The notes under the pieces are model-generated. The model made no database searches, had not been told where the DNA came from, and saw only the letters and a list, made by a program, of their open reading frames with translations. From positions 208,369,934-208,433,933 of the forward strand of contig CP136063.1 of NCBI GenBank assembly GCA_032622095.1: 64,000 bases of DNA, written 5' to 3'. This DNA is from Siphonodentalium dalli (taxonomy: Eukaryota; Mollusca; Scaphopoda; Gadilida; Siphonodentaliidae). Positions 44,222 through 58,000 of the stretch are shown in pieces. Made by a program: the position numbers and the translations under genes. Each line of letters begins with the position of its first letter. Within the stretch, counting starts at the first letter, position 1.

Positions 44222-47200
44222 CTCCTTAGTGGGTTTTAAGGGTATGGAGACAGCCCAACACCCACAGCACCCATGACAATTCAAGTTAAATTGGTATATT
44301 TAACTTGAATTGGGCCATATGACCCATTATATGTATCTACTTCCAACTCTTTTGTTGTTTGTGGATAGGTATCTATGCAAATGGTTTGCACAAAGTTTGG
44401 GCTCCTCAGTGGGTTTTAAGGGTATTGAGTCAGCCCAACACCCACAGCACCCATGATAAAACCATACAGCACCCGTGCCTATGAAAACATATTTCTGAGT
44501 CAGCCATCTCTCAGACTATACTCATTCTGTAAATGATTCCACATTTCACTCTAGAATATATAGAGGCAATGGGAAAAAAATATTTGGGCACCTGAATGGG
44601 ATTTTGGGCTCTAGTCAGGGGGGATATTTGGTTTTTTTAATGGTTAAATTGGTATATTTAACTGGAATTGGGTCCTGTATAGGTATATACTTAGAGGTCT
44701 CCTAGTGTTTTTGGAAATATCTGCATCAGTATAAGAAGATTTGCAAAAGTTTGGGCTCCTTAGTGGGTTTTAAGGGTATGGAGACAGCCCAACACCCACA
44801 GCACCCATGACAATTCAAGTTAAATTGGTATATTTAACTTAAATTGGTCCATATGACCCATTATAGGTATCTACTTCCAACACTTTTGTTGTTTGTGGAT
44901 AGGTATGCATCTCTGCAAATGGTTTGCACAAAGTTTGGGCTCCTCAGTGGGTTTTAAGGGTATTGAGACAGCCCAACACCCACAGCACCCATGATAAAAC
45001 CATACAGCACCCGTGCCTATGAAAACATATTTCTGAGTCAGCCATCTCTCAGACTATACCCATTCCGTAAATGATTCCACATTTCACTCTAGAATATATA
45101 GAGGCAATGGGAAAAAAATATTTGGGCACCTGAATGGGATTTTGGGCTCTAGTCAGGGGGGATATTTGGGTTTTTTAATGGTTAAATTGGTATATTTAAC
45201 TGGAATTGGGTCCTGTTTAGGTATATACTTCTAGGTCTCCTAGTGTTTTTGGAAATATCTGCATCAGTATAAGAAGATTTGCAAAAGTTTGGGCTCCTTA
45301 GTGGGTTTTAAGGGTATGGAGACAGCCCAACACCCACAGCACCCATGACAATTCAAGTTAAATTGGTATATTTAACTTAAATTGGTCCATATGACCCATT
45401 ATATGTATCTACTTCCAACACTTTTGTTGTTTGTGGATAGGTATGCATCTCTGCAAATGGTTTGCACAAAGTTTGGGCTCCTCAGTGGGTTTTAAGGGTA
45501 TTGAGACAGCCCAACACCCACAGCACCCATGATAAAACCATACAGCACCCGTGCCTATGAAAACATATTTCTGAGTCAGCCATCTCTCAGACTATACCCA
45601 TTCTGTAAATGATTCCACATTTCACTCTAGAATATATAGAGGCAATGGGAAAAAAATATTTGGACACCTGAATGGCATTTTGGGCTCTATTCAGGGGGGA
45701 TATTTGGTTTTTTTAATGGTTAAATTGGTATATTTAACTGGAATTGGGTCCTGTAAAGGTATATACTTCTAGGTCTCCTAGTGTTTTTGGAAATATCTGC
45801 ATCAGTATAAGAAGATTTGCAAAAGTTTGGGCTCCTTAGTGGGTTTTAAGGGTATGGAGACAGCCCAACACCCACAGCACCCATGACAATTCAAGTTAAA
45901 TTGGTATATTTAACTTGAATTGGGCCATATGACCCATTATATGTATCTACTTCCAACTCTTTTGTTGTTTGTGGATAGGTATCTATGCAAATGGTTTGCA
46001 CAAAGTTTGGGCTCCTCAGTGGGTTTTAAGGGTATTGAGTCAGCCCAACACCCACAGCACCCATGATAAAACCATACAGCACCCGTGCCTATGAAAACAT
46101 ATTTCTGAGTCAGCCATCTCTCAGACTATACTCATTCTGTAAATGATTCCACATTTCACTCTAGAATATATAGAGGCAATGGGAAAAAAATATTTGGGCA
46201 CCTGAATGGGATTTTGGGCTCTAGTCAGGGGGGATATTTGGTTTTTTTAATGGTTAAATTGGTATATTTAACTGGAATTGGGTCCTGTATAGGTATATAC
46301 TTAGAGGTCTCCTAGTGTTTTTGGAAATATCTGCATCAGTATAAGAAGATTTGCAAAAGTTTGGGCTCCTTAGTGGGTTTTAAGGGTATGGAGACAGCCC
46401 AACACCCACAGCACCCATGACAATTCAAGTTAAATTGGTATATTTAACTTAAATTGGTCCATATGACCCATTATAGGTATCTACTTCCAACACTTTTGTT
46501 GTTTGTGGATAGGTATGCATCTCTGCAAATGGTTTGCACAAAGTTTGGGCTCCTCAGTGGGTTTTAAGGGTATTGAGACAGCCCAACACCCACAGCACCC
46601 ATGATAAAACCATACAGCACCCGTGCCTATGAAAACATATTTCTGAGTCAGCCATCTCTCAGACTATACCCATTCCGTAAATGATTCCACATTTCACTCT
46701 AGAATATATAGAGGCAATGGGAAAAAAATATTTGGGCACCTGAATGGGATTTTGGGCTCTAGTCAGGGGGGATATTTGGGTTTTTTAATGGTTAAATTGG
46801 TATATTTAACTGGAATTGGGTCCTGTTTAGGTATATACTTCTAGGTCTCCTAGTGTTTTTGGAAATATCTGCATCAGTATAAGAAGATTTGCAAAAGTTT
46901 GGGCTCCTTAGTGGGTTTTAAGGGTATGGAGACAGCCCAACACCCACAGCACCCATGACAATTCAAGTTAAATTGGTATATTTAACTTAAATTGGTCCAT
47001 ATGACCCATTATATGTATCTACTTCCAACACTTTTGTTGTTTGTGGATAGGTATGCATCTCTGCAAATGGTTTGCACAAAGTTTGGGCTCCTCAGTGGGT
47101 TTTAAGGGTATTGAGACAGCCCAACACCCACAGCACCCATGATAAAACCATACAGCACCCGTGCCTATGAAAACATATTTCTGAGTCAGCCATCTCTCAG

Positions 47201-49051
47201 ACTATACCCATTCTGTAAATGATTCCACATTTCACTCTAGAATATATAGAGGCAATGGGAAAAAAATATTTGGACACCTGAATGGCATTTTGGGCTCTAT
47301 TCAGGGGGGATATTTGGTTTTTTTAATGGTTAAATTGGTATATTTAACTGGAATTGGGTCCTGTAAAGGTATATACTTCTAGGTCTCCTAGTGTTTTTGG
47401 AAATATCTGCATCAGTATAAGAAGATTTGCAAAAGTTTGGGCTCCTTAGTGGGTTTTAAGGGTATGGAGACAGCCCAACACCCACAGCACCCATGACAAT
47501 TCAAGTTAAATTGGTATATTTAACTTGAATTGGGCCATATGACCCATTATATGTATCTACTTCCAACTCTTTTGTTGTTTGTGGATAGGTATCTATGCAA
47601 ATGGTTTGCACAAAGTTTGGGCTCCTCAGTGGGTTTTAAGGGTATTGAGTCAGCCCAACACCCACAGCACCCATGATAAAACCATACAGCACCCGTGCCT
47701 ATGAAAACATATTTCTGAGTCAGCCATCTCTCAGACTATACTCATTCTGTAAATGATTCCACATTTCACTCTAGAATATATAGAGGCAATGGGAAAAAAA
47801 TATTTGGGCACCTGAATGGGATTTTGGGCTCTAGTCAGGGGGGATATTTGGTTTTTTTAATGGTTAAATTGGTATATTTAACTGGAATTGGGTCCTGTAT
47901 AGGTATATACTTCTAGGTCTCCTAGTGTTTTTGGAAATATCTGCATCAGTATAAGAAGATTTGCAAAAGTTTGGGCTCCTTAGTGGGTTTTAAGGGTATG
48001 GAGACAGCCCAACACCCACAGCACCCATGACAATTCAAGTTAAATTGGTATATTTAACTTAAATTGGTCCATATGACCCATTATAGGTATCTACTTCCAA
48101 CACTTTTGTTGTTTGTGGATAGGTATGCATCTCTGCAAATGGTTTGCACAAAGTTTGGGCTCCTCAGTGGGTTTTAAGGGTATTGAGACAGCCCAACACC
48201 CACAGCACCCATGATAAAACCATACAGCACCCGTGCCTATGAAAACATATTTCTGAGTCAGCCATCTCTCAGACTATACCCATTCCGTAAATGATTCCAC
48301 ATTTCACTCTAGAATATATAGAGGCAATGGGAAAAAAATATTTGGGCACCTGAATGGGATTTTGGGCTCTAGTCAGGGGGGATATTTGGGTTTTTTAATG
48401 GTTAAATTGGTATATTTAACTGGAATTGGGTCCTGTTTAGGTATATACTTCTAGGTCTCCTAGTGTTTTTGGAAATATCTGCATCAGTATAAGAAGATTT
48501 GCAAAAGTTTGGGCTCCTTAGTGGGTTTTAAGGGTATGGAGACAGCCCAACACCCACAGCACCCATGACAATTCAAGTTAAATTGGTATATTTAACTTAA
48601 ATTGGTCCATATGACCCATTATATGTATCTACTTCCAACACTTTTGTTGTTTGTGGATAGGTATGCATCTCTGCAAATGGTTTGCACAAAGTTTGGGCTC
48701 CTCAGTGGGTTTTAAGGGTATTGAGACAGCCCAACACCCACAGCACCCATGATAAAACCATACAGCACCCGTGCCTATGAAAACATATTTCTGAGTCAGC
48801 CATCTCTCAGACTATACCCATTCTGTAAATGATTCCACATTTCACTCTAGAATATATAGAGGCAATGGGAAAAAAATATTTGGGCACCTGAATGGCATTT
48901 TGGGCTCTATTCAGGGGGGATATTTGGTTTTTTTAATGGTTAAATTGGTATATTTAACTGGAATTGGGTCCTGTAAAGGTATATACTTCTAGGTCTCCTA
49001 GTGTTTTCGGAAATATCTGTATCAGTATAAGAAGATTTGCAAAAGTTTGGG
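44222..49051 (+). repeat. Higher-order repeat: three 1,610-bp trimers
   Basis: Units start at 44222, 45832 and 47442, each of 534+538+538 bp. Diagnostic variants recur at the same place in each unit: a 4-base loss (GGATAGGTATCTATGC), CATTCCGTAA, ATATTTGGGTTTTTTAATGG, CTGTTTAGG. Units 1 and 2 share TTAGAGGTCTCC where unit 3 has TTCTAGGTCTCC, and unit 3 loses TTTGGACACC near its end. Confidence 0.85.
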
Positions 49052-52000
49052 CTCCTTAGTGGGTTTTAAGGGTATGGAGACAGCCCAACACCCACAGCAC
49101 CCATGACAATTCAAATTAAATTGGTATATTTAACTTGAATTGGGCCATATGACCCATTATATGTATCTACTTCCAACACTTTTGTTGTTTGTGGATAGGT
49201 ATGCATCTCTGCAAATGGTTTGCACAAAGTTTGGGCTCCTCAGTGGGTTTTAAGGGTATTGAGACAGCCCAGCACCCACAGCACCCATGATAAAACCGTA
49301 CAGCACCCGTGCCTATGAAAACATATTTCTGAGTCAGCCATCTCTCAGACTATACCCATTCTGTAAATGATTCCACATTTCACTCTAGAATATATAGAGG
49401 CAATGGGAAAAAAATATTTGGGCACCTGAATGGGATTTTGGGCTCTAGTCAGGGGGATATTTGGTTTTTTTAATGGTTAAATTGGTATATTTAACTGGAA
49501 TTGGGTCCTGTATAGGTATATACTTCTAGGTCTCCCAGTGTTTTTGGAAATATCTGCATCAGTATAAGAAGATTTGCAAAAGTTTGGGCTCCTTGGTGGG
49601 TTTTAAGGGTATGGAGACAGCCCAACACCCACAGCACTCATGACAATTCAAGTTAAATTGGTATATTTAACTTAAATTGGTCCATATGACCCATTATATG
49701 TATCTACTTCCAACACTTTTGTTGTTTGTGGATAAGTATGCATCTCTGCAAATGGTTTGCACAAAGTTTGGGCTCCTCAGTGGGTTTTAAGGGTATTGAG
49801 ACAGCCCAACACCCACAGCACCCATGATAAAACCATACAGCACCCGTGCCTATGAAAACATATTTCTGAGTCAGCCATCTCTCAGACTATACCCATTCTG
49901 TAAATGATTTCACATTTCACTCTAGAATATATAGAGGCAATGGGAAAAAAATATTTGGGCACCTGAATGGCATTTTGGGCTCTATTCAGGGGGGATATTT
50001 GGTTTTTTTAATGGTTAAATTGGTATATTTAACTGGAATTGGGTCCTGTAAAGGTATATACTTCTAGGTCTCCTAGTGTTTTCGGAAATATCTGTATCAG
50101 TATAAGAAGATTTGCAAAAGTTTGGGCTCCTTAGTGGGTTTTAAGGGTATGGAGACAGCCCAACACCCACAGCACCCATGGCAATTCAAGTTAAATTGGT
50201 ATATTAACTTAAATTGGTCCATATGACCCATTATATGTATCTACTTCCAACACTTTTGTTGTTTGTGGATAGGTATGCATCTATGCAAATGGTTTGCACA
50301 AAGTTTGGGCTCCTCAGTGGGTTTTAAGGGTATTGAGACAGCCCAACACCCACAGCACCCATGATAAAACCATACAGCACCCGTGCCTATGAAAACATAT
50401 TTCTGAGTTAGCCATCTCTCAGACTATACCCATTCTGTAAATGATTCCACATTTCACTCTAGAATATATAGAGGCAATGGGAAAAAAATATTTGGGCACC
50501 TGAATGGCATTTTGGGCTCTATTCAGGGGGGATATTTGGTTTTTTTAATGGTTAAATTGGTATATTTAACTGGAATTGGGTCCTGTAAAGGTATATACTT
50601 CTAGGTCTCCTAGTGTTTTCGGAAATATCTGTATCAGTATAAGAAGATTTGCAAAAGTTTGGGCTCCTTAGTGGGTTTTAAGGGTATGGAGACAGCCCAA
50701 CACCCACAGCACCCATGACAATTCAAGTTAAATTGGTATATTTAACTTGAATTGGCCCATATGACCCATTATATGTATCTACTTCCAACTCTTTTGTTGT
50801 TTGTGGATAGGTATGCATCTATGCAAATGGTTTGCACAAAGTTTGGGCTCCTCAGTGGGTTTTAAGGGTATTGAGACAGCCCAACTCCCACAGCACCCAT
50901 GATAAAACCATACAGCACCCGTGCCTATGAAAACATATTTCTGAGTCAGCCATCTCTCAGACTATACTCATTCTGTAAATGATTCCACATTTCACTCTAG
51001 AATATATAGAGGCAATGGGAAAAAAATATTTGGGCACCTGAATGGGATTTTGGGCTCTATTCAGGGGGGATATTTGGTTTTTTTAATGGTTAAATTGGTA
51101 TATTTAACTGGAATTGGGTCCTGTATAGGTATATACTTCTAGGTCTCCTAGTGTTTTTGGAAATATCTGCATCAGTATAAGAAGATTTGCAAAAGTTTGG
51201 GCTCCTTAGTGGGTTTTAAGGGTATGGAGACAGCCCAACACCCACAGCACCCATGACAATTCAAGTTAAATTGGTATATTTAACTTAAATTGGTCCATAT
51301 GACCCATTATATGTATCTACTTCCAACACTTTTGTTGTTTGTGGATAGGTATGCATCTCTGCTAATGGTTTGCACAAAGTTTGGGCTCCTCAGTGGGTTT
51401 TAAGGGTATTGAGACAGCCCAACACCCACAGCACCCATGATAAAACCATACAGCACCCGTGCCTATGAAAACATATTTCTGAGTCAGCCATCTCTCAGAC
51501 TATACCCATTCTGTAAATGATTCCACATTTCACTCTAGAATATATAGAGGCAATGGGAAAAAAATATTTGGGCACCTGAATGGCATTTTGGGCTCTATTC
51601 GGGGGGGATATTTGGTTTTTTTAATGGTTAAATTGGTATATTTAACTGGAATTGGGTCCTGTAAAGGTATATACTTCTAGGTCTCCTAGTGTTTTCGGAA
51701 ATATCTGTATCAGTATAAGAAGATTTGCAAACGTTTGGGCTCCTTAGTGGGTTTTAAGGGTATGGAGACAGCCCAACACCCACAGCACCCATGACAATTC
51801 AAGTTAAATTGGTATATTTAACTTGAATTGGCCCATATGACCCATTATATGTATCTACTTCCAACTCTTTTGTTGTTTGTGGATAGGTATGCATCTATGC
51901 AAATGGTTTGCACAAAGTTTGGGCTCCTCAGTGGGTTTTAAGGGTATTGAGACAGCCCAACTCCCACAGCACCCATGATAAAACCATACAGCACCCGTGC

Positions 52001-55000
52001 CTATGAAAACATATTTCTGAGTCAGCCATCTCTCAGACTATACTCATTCTGTAAATGATTCCACATTTCACTCTAGAATATATAGAGGCAATGGGAAAAA
52101 AATATTTGGGCACCTGAATGGGATTTTGGGCTCTATTCAGGGGGGATATTTGGTTTTTTTAATGGTTAAATTGGTATATTTAACTGGAATTGGGTCCTGT
52201 ATAGGTATATACTTCTAGGTCTCCTAGTGTTTTTGGAAATATCTGCATCAGTATAAGAAGATTTGCAAAAGTTTGGGCTCCTTAGTGGGTTTTAAGGGTA
52301 TGGAGACAGCCCAACACCCACAGCACCCATGACAATTCAAGTTAAATTGGTATATTTAACTTAAATTGGTCCATATGACCCATTATATGTATCTACTTCC
52401 AACACTTTTGTTGTTTGTGGATAGGTATGCATCTCTGCAAATGGTTTGCACAAAGTTTGGGCTCCTCAGTGGGTTTTAAGGGTATTGAGACAGCCCAACA
52501 CCCACAGCACCCATGATAAAACCATACAGCACCCGTGCCTATGAAAACATTTCTGAGTCAGCCATCTCTCAGACTATACCCATTCTGTAAATGATTCCAC
52601 ATTTCACTCTAGAATATATAGAGGCAATGGGAAAAAAATATTTGGGCACCTGAATGGGATTTTGGGCTCTAGTCAGGGGGGATATTTGGTTTTTTTAATG
52701 GTTAAATTGGTATATTTAACAGGAATTGGGTCCTGTATAGGTATATACTTCTAGGTCTCCCAGTGTTTTTGGAAATATCTGCATCAGTATAAGAAGATTT
52801 GCAAAAGTTTGGGCTCCTTAGTGGGTTTTAAGGGTATGGAGACAGCCCAACACCCACAGCACTCATGACAATTCAAGTTAAATTGGTATATTTAACTTAA
52901 ATTGGTCCATATGACCCATTATATGTATCTACTTCCAACACTTTTGTTGTTTGTGGATAGGTATGCATCTCTGCAAATGGTTTGCACAAAGTTTGGGCTC
53001 CTCAGTGGGTTTTAAGGGTATTGAGACAGCCCAACACCCACAGCACCCATGATAAAACCATACAGCACCCGTGCCTATGAAAACATATTTCTGAGTCAGC
53101 CATCTCTCAGACTATACCCATTCTGTAAATGATTCCACATTTCACTCTAGAATATATAGAGGCAATGGGAAAAAAATATTTGGGCACCTGAATGGCATTT
53201 TGGGCTCTATTCGGGGGGGATATTTGGTTTTTTTAATGGTTAAATTGGTATATTTAACTGGAATTGGGTCCTGTAAAGGTATATACTTCTAGGTCTCCTA
53301 GTGTTTTCGGAAATATCTGTATCAGTATAAGAAGATTTGCAAACGTTTGGGCTCCTTAGTGGGTTTTAAGGGTATGGAGACAGCCCAACACCCACAGCAC
53401 CCATGACAATTCAAGTTAAATTGGTATATTTAACTTGAATTGGCCCATATGACCCATTATATGTATCTACTTCCAACTCTTTTGTTGTTTGTGGATAGGT
53501 ATGCATCTATGCAAATGGTTTGCACAAAGTTTGGGCTCCTCAGTGGGTTTTAAGGGTATTGAGACAGCCCAACTCCCACAGCACCCATGATAAAACCATA
53601 CAGCACCCGTACCTATGAAAACATATTTCTGAGTCAGCCATCTCTCAGACTATACTCATTCTGTAAATGATTCCACATTTCACTCTAGAATATATAGAGG
53701 CAATGGGAAAAAAATATTTGGGCACCTGAATGGGATTTTGGGCTCTAGTCAGGGGGGATATTTGGTTTTTTTAATGGTTAAATTGGTATATTTAACAGGA
53801 ATTGGGTCCTGTATAGGTATATACTTCTAGGTCTCCCAGTGTTTTTGGAAATATCTGCATCAGTATAAGAAGATTTGCAAAAGTTTGGGCTCCTTAGTGG
53901 GTTTTAAGGGTATGGAGACAGCCCAACACCCACAGCACTCATGACAATTCAAGTTAAATTGGTATATTTAACTTAAATTGGTCCATATGACCCATTATAT
54001 GTATCTACTTCCAACACTTTTGTTGTTTGTGGATAGGTATGCATCTCTGCAAATGGTTTGCACAAAGTTTGGGCTCCTCAGTGGGTTTTAAGGGTATTGA
54101 GACAGCCCAACACCCACAGCACCCATGATAAAACCATACAGCACCCGTGCCTATGAAAACATATTTCTGAGTCAGCCATCTCTCAGACTATACCCATTCT
54201 GTAAATGATTCCACATTTCACTCTAGAATATATAGAGGCAATAGGAAAAACATATTTGGGCACCTGAATGGCATTTTGGGCTCTATTCAGGGGGGATATT
54301 TGGTTTTTTTAATGGTTAAATTGGTATATTTAACTGGAATTGGGTCCTGTAAAGGTATATACTTCTAGGTCTCCTAGTGTTTTCGGAAATATCTGTATCA
54401 GTATAAGAAGATTTGCAAAAGTTTGGGCTCCTTAGTGGGTTTTAAGGGTATGGAGACAGCCCAACACCCACAGCACCCATGACAATTCAAGTTAAATTGG
54501 TATATTAACTTAAATTGGTCCATATGACCCATTATATGTATCTACTTCCAACACTTTTGTTGTTTGTGGATAGGTATGCATCTCTGCAAATGGTTTGCAC
54601 AAAGTTTGGGCTCCTCAGTGGGTTTTAAGGGTATTGAGACAGCCCAACACCCACAGCACCCATGATAAAACCATACAGCACCCGTGCCTATGAAAACATA
54701 TTTCTGAGTTAGCCATCTCTCAGACTACCCATTCTGTAAATGATTCCACATTTCACTCTAGAATATATAGAGGCAATGGGAAAAAAATATTTGGGCACCT
54801 GAATGGCATTTTGGGCTCTATTCAGGGGGGATATTTGGTTTTTTTAATGGTTAAATTGGTATATTTAACTGGAATTGGGTCCTGTAAAGGTATATACTTC
54901 TAGGTCTCCTAGTGTTTTCGGAAATATCTGTATCAGTATAAGAAGATTTGCAAAAGTTTGGGCTCCTTAGTGGGTTTTAAGGGTATGGAGACAGCCCAAC

Positions 55001-58000
55001 ACCCACAGCACCCATGACAATTCAAGTTAAATTGGTATATTTAACTTGAATTGGGCCATATGACCCATTATATGTATCTACTTCCAACTCTTTTGTTGTT
55101 TGTGGATAGGTATGCATCTATGCAAATGGTTTGCACAAAGTTTGGGCTCCTCAGTGGGTTTTAAGGGTATTGAGTCAGCCCAACACCCACAGCACCCATG
55201 ATAAAACCATACAGCACCCGTGCCTATGAAAACATATTTCTGAGTCAGCCATCTCTCAGACTATACTCATTCTGTAAATGATTCCACATTTCACTCTAGA
55301 ATATATAGAGGCAATGGGAAAAACATATTTGGGCACCTGAATGGCATTTTGGGCTCTATTCAGGGGGGATATTTGGTTTTTTTAATGGTTAAATTGGTAT
55401 ATTTAACTGGAATTGGGTCCTGTAAAGGTATATACTTCTAGGTCTCCTAGTGTTTTCGGAAATATCTGTATCAGTATAAGAAGATTTGCAAAAGTTTGGG
55501 CTCCTTAGTGGGTTTTAAGGGTATGGAGACAGCCCAACACCCACAGCACCCATGACAATTCAAGTTAAATTGGTATATTAACTTAAATTGGTCCATATGA
55601 CCCATTATATGTATCTACTTCCAACACTTTTGTTGTTTGTGGATAGGTATGCATCTCTGCAAATGGTTTGCACAAAGTTTGGGCTCCTCAGTGGGTTTTA
55701 AGGGTATTGAGACAGCCCAACACCCACAGCACCCATGATAAAACCATACAGCACCCGTGGCTATGAAAACATATTTCTGAGTCAGCCATCTCTCAGACTA
55801 TACCCATTCTGTAAATGATTCCACATTTCACTCTAGAATATATAGAGGCAATGGGAAAAAAATATTTGGGCACCTGAATGGCATTTTGGGCTCTATTCGG
55901 GGGGGATATTTGGTTTTTTTAATGGTTAAATTGGTATATTTAACTGGAATTGGGTCCTGTAAAGGTATATACTTCTAGGTCTCCTAGTGTTTTCGGAAAT
56001 ATCTGTATCAGTATAAGAAGATTTGCAAACGTTTGGGCTCCTTAGTGGGTTTTAAGGGTATGGAGACAGCCCAACACCCACAGCACCCATGACAATTCAA
56101 GTTAAATTGGTATATTTAACTTGAATTGGCCCATATGACCCATTATATGTATCTACTTCCAACTCTTTTGTTGTTTGTGGATAGGTATGCATCTATGCAA
56201 ATGGTTTGCACAAAGTTTGGGCTCCTCAGTGGGTTTTAAGGGTATTGAGACAGCCCAACTCCCACAGCACCCATGATAAAACCATACAGCACCCGTGCCT
56301 ATGAAAACATATTTCTGAGTCAGCCATCTCTCAGACTATACTCATTCTGTAAATGATTCCACATTTCACTCTAGAATATATAGAGGCAATGGGAAAAAAA
56401 TATTTGGGCACCTGAATGGGATTTTGGGCTCTAGTCAGGGGGGATATTTGGTTTTTTTAATGGTTAAATTGGTATATTTAACAGGAATTGGGTCCTGTAT
56501 AGGTATATACTTCTAGGTCTCCCAGTGTTTTTGGAAATATCTGCATCAGTATAAGAAGATTTGCAAAAGTTTGGGCTCCTTAGTGGGTTTTAAGGGTATG
56601 GAGACAGCCCAACACCCACAGCACTCATGACAATTCAAGTTAAATTGGTATATTTAACTTAAATTGGTCCATATGACCCATTATATGTATCTACTTCCAA
56701 CACTTTTGTTGTTTGTGGATAGGTATGCATCTCTGCAAATGGTTTGCACAAAGTTTGGGCTCCTCAGTGGGTTTTAAGGGTATTGAGACAGCCCAACACC
56801 CACAGCACCCATGATAAAACCATACAGCACCCGTGCCTATGAAAACATATTTCTGAGTCAGCCATCTCTCAGACTATACTCATTCTGTAAATGATTCCAC
56901 ATTTCACTCTAGAATATATAGAGGCAATGGGAAAAAAATATTTGGGCACCTGAATGGGATTTTGGGCTCTATTCAGGGGGGATATTTGGTTTTTTTAATG
57001 GTTAAATTGGTATATTTAACTGGAATTGGGTCCTGTATAGGTATATACTTCTAGGTCTCCTAGTGTTTTTGGAAATATCTGCATCAGTATAAGAAGATTT
57101 GCAAAAGTTTGGGCTCCTTAGTGGGTTTTAAGGGTATGGAGACAGCCCAACACCCACAGCACCCATGACAATTCAAGTTAAATTGGTATATTAACTTAAA
57201 TTGGTCCATATGACCCATTATATGTATCTACTTCCAACACTTTTGTTGTTTGTGGATAGGTATGCATCTCTGCAAATGGTTTGCACAAAGTTTGGGCTCC
57301 TCAGTGGGTTTTAAGGGTATTGAGACAGCCCAACACCCACAGCACCCATGATAAAACCATACAGCACCCGTGGCTATGAAAACATATTTCTGAGTCAGCC
57401 ATCTCTCAGACTATACCCATTCTGTAAATGATTCCACATTTCACTCTAGAATATATAGAGGCAATGGGAAAAAAATATTTGGGCACCTGAATGGCATTTT
57501 GGGCTCTATTCGGGGGGATATTTGGTTTTTTTAATGGTTAAATTGGTATATTTAACTGGAATTGGGTCCTGTAAAGGTATATACTTCTAGGTCTCCTAGT
57601 GTTTTCGGAAATATCTGTATCAGTATAAGAAGATTTGCAAACGTTTGGGCTCCTTAGTGGGTTTTAAGGGTATGGAGACAGCCCAACACCCACAGCACCC
57701 ATGACAATTCAAGTTAAATTGGTATATTTAACTTGAATTGGCCCATATGACCCATTATATGTATCTACTTCCAACTCTTTTGTTGTTTGTGGATAGGTAT
57801 GCATCTATGCAAATGGTTTGCACAAAGTTTGGGCTCCTCAGTGGGTTTTAAGGGTATTGAGACAGCCCAACTCCCACAGCACCCATGATAAAACCATACA
57901 GCACCCGTGCCTATGAAAACATATTTCTGAGTCAGCCATCTCTCAGACTATACTCATTCTGTAAATGATTCCACATTTCACTCTAGAATATATAGAGGCA

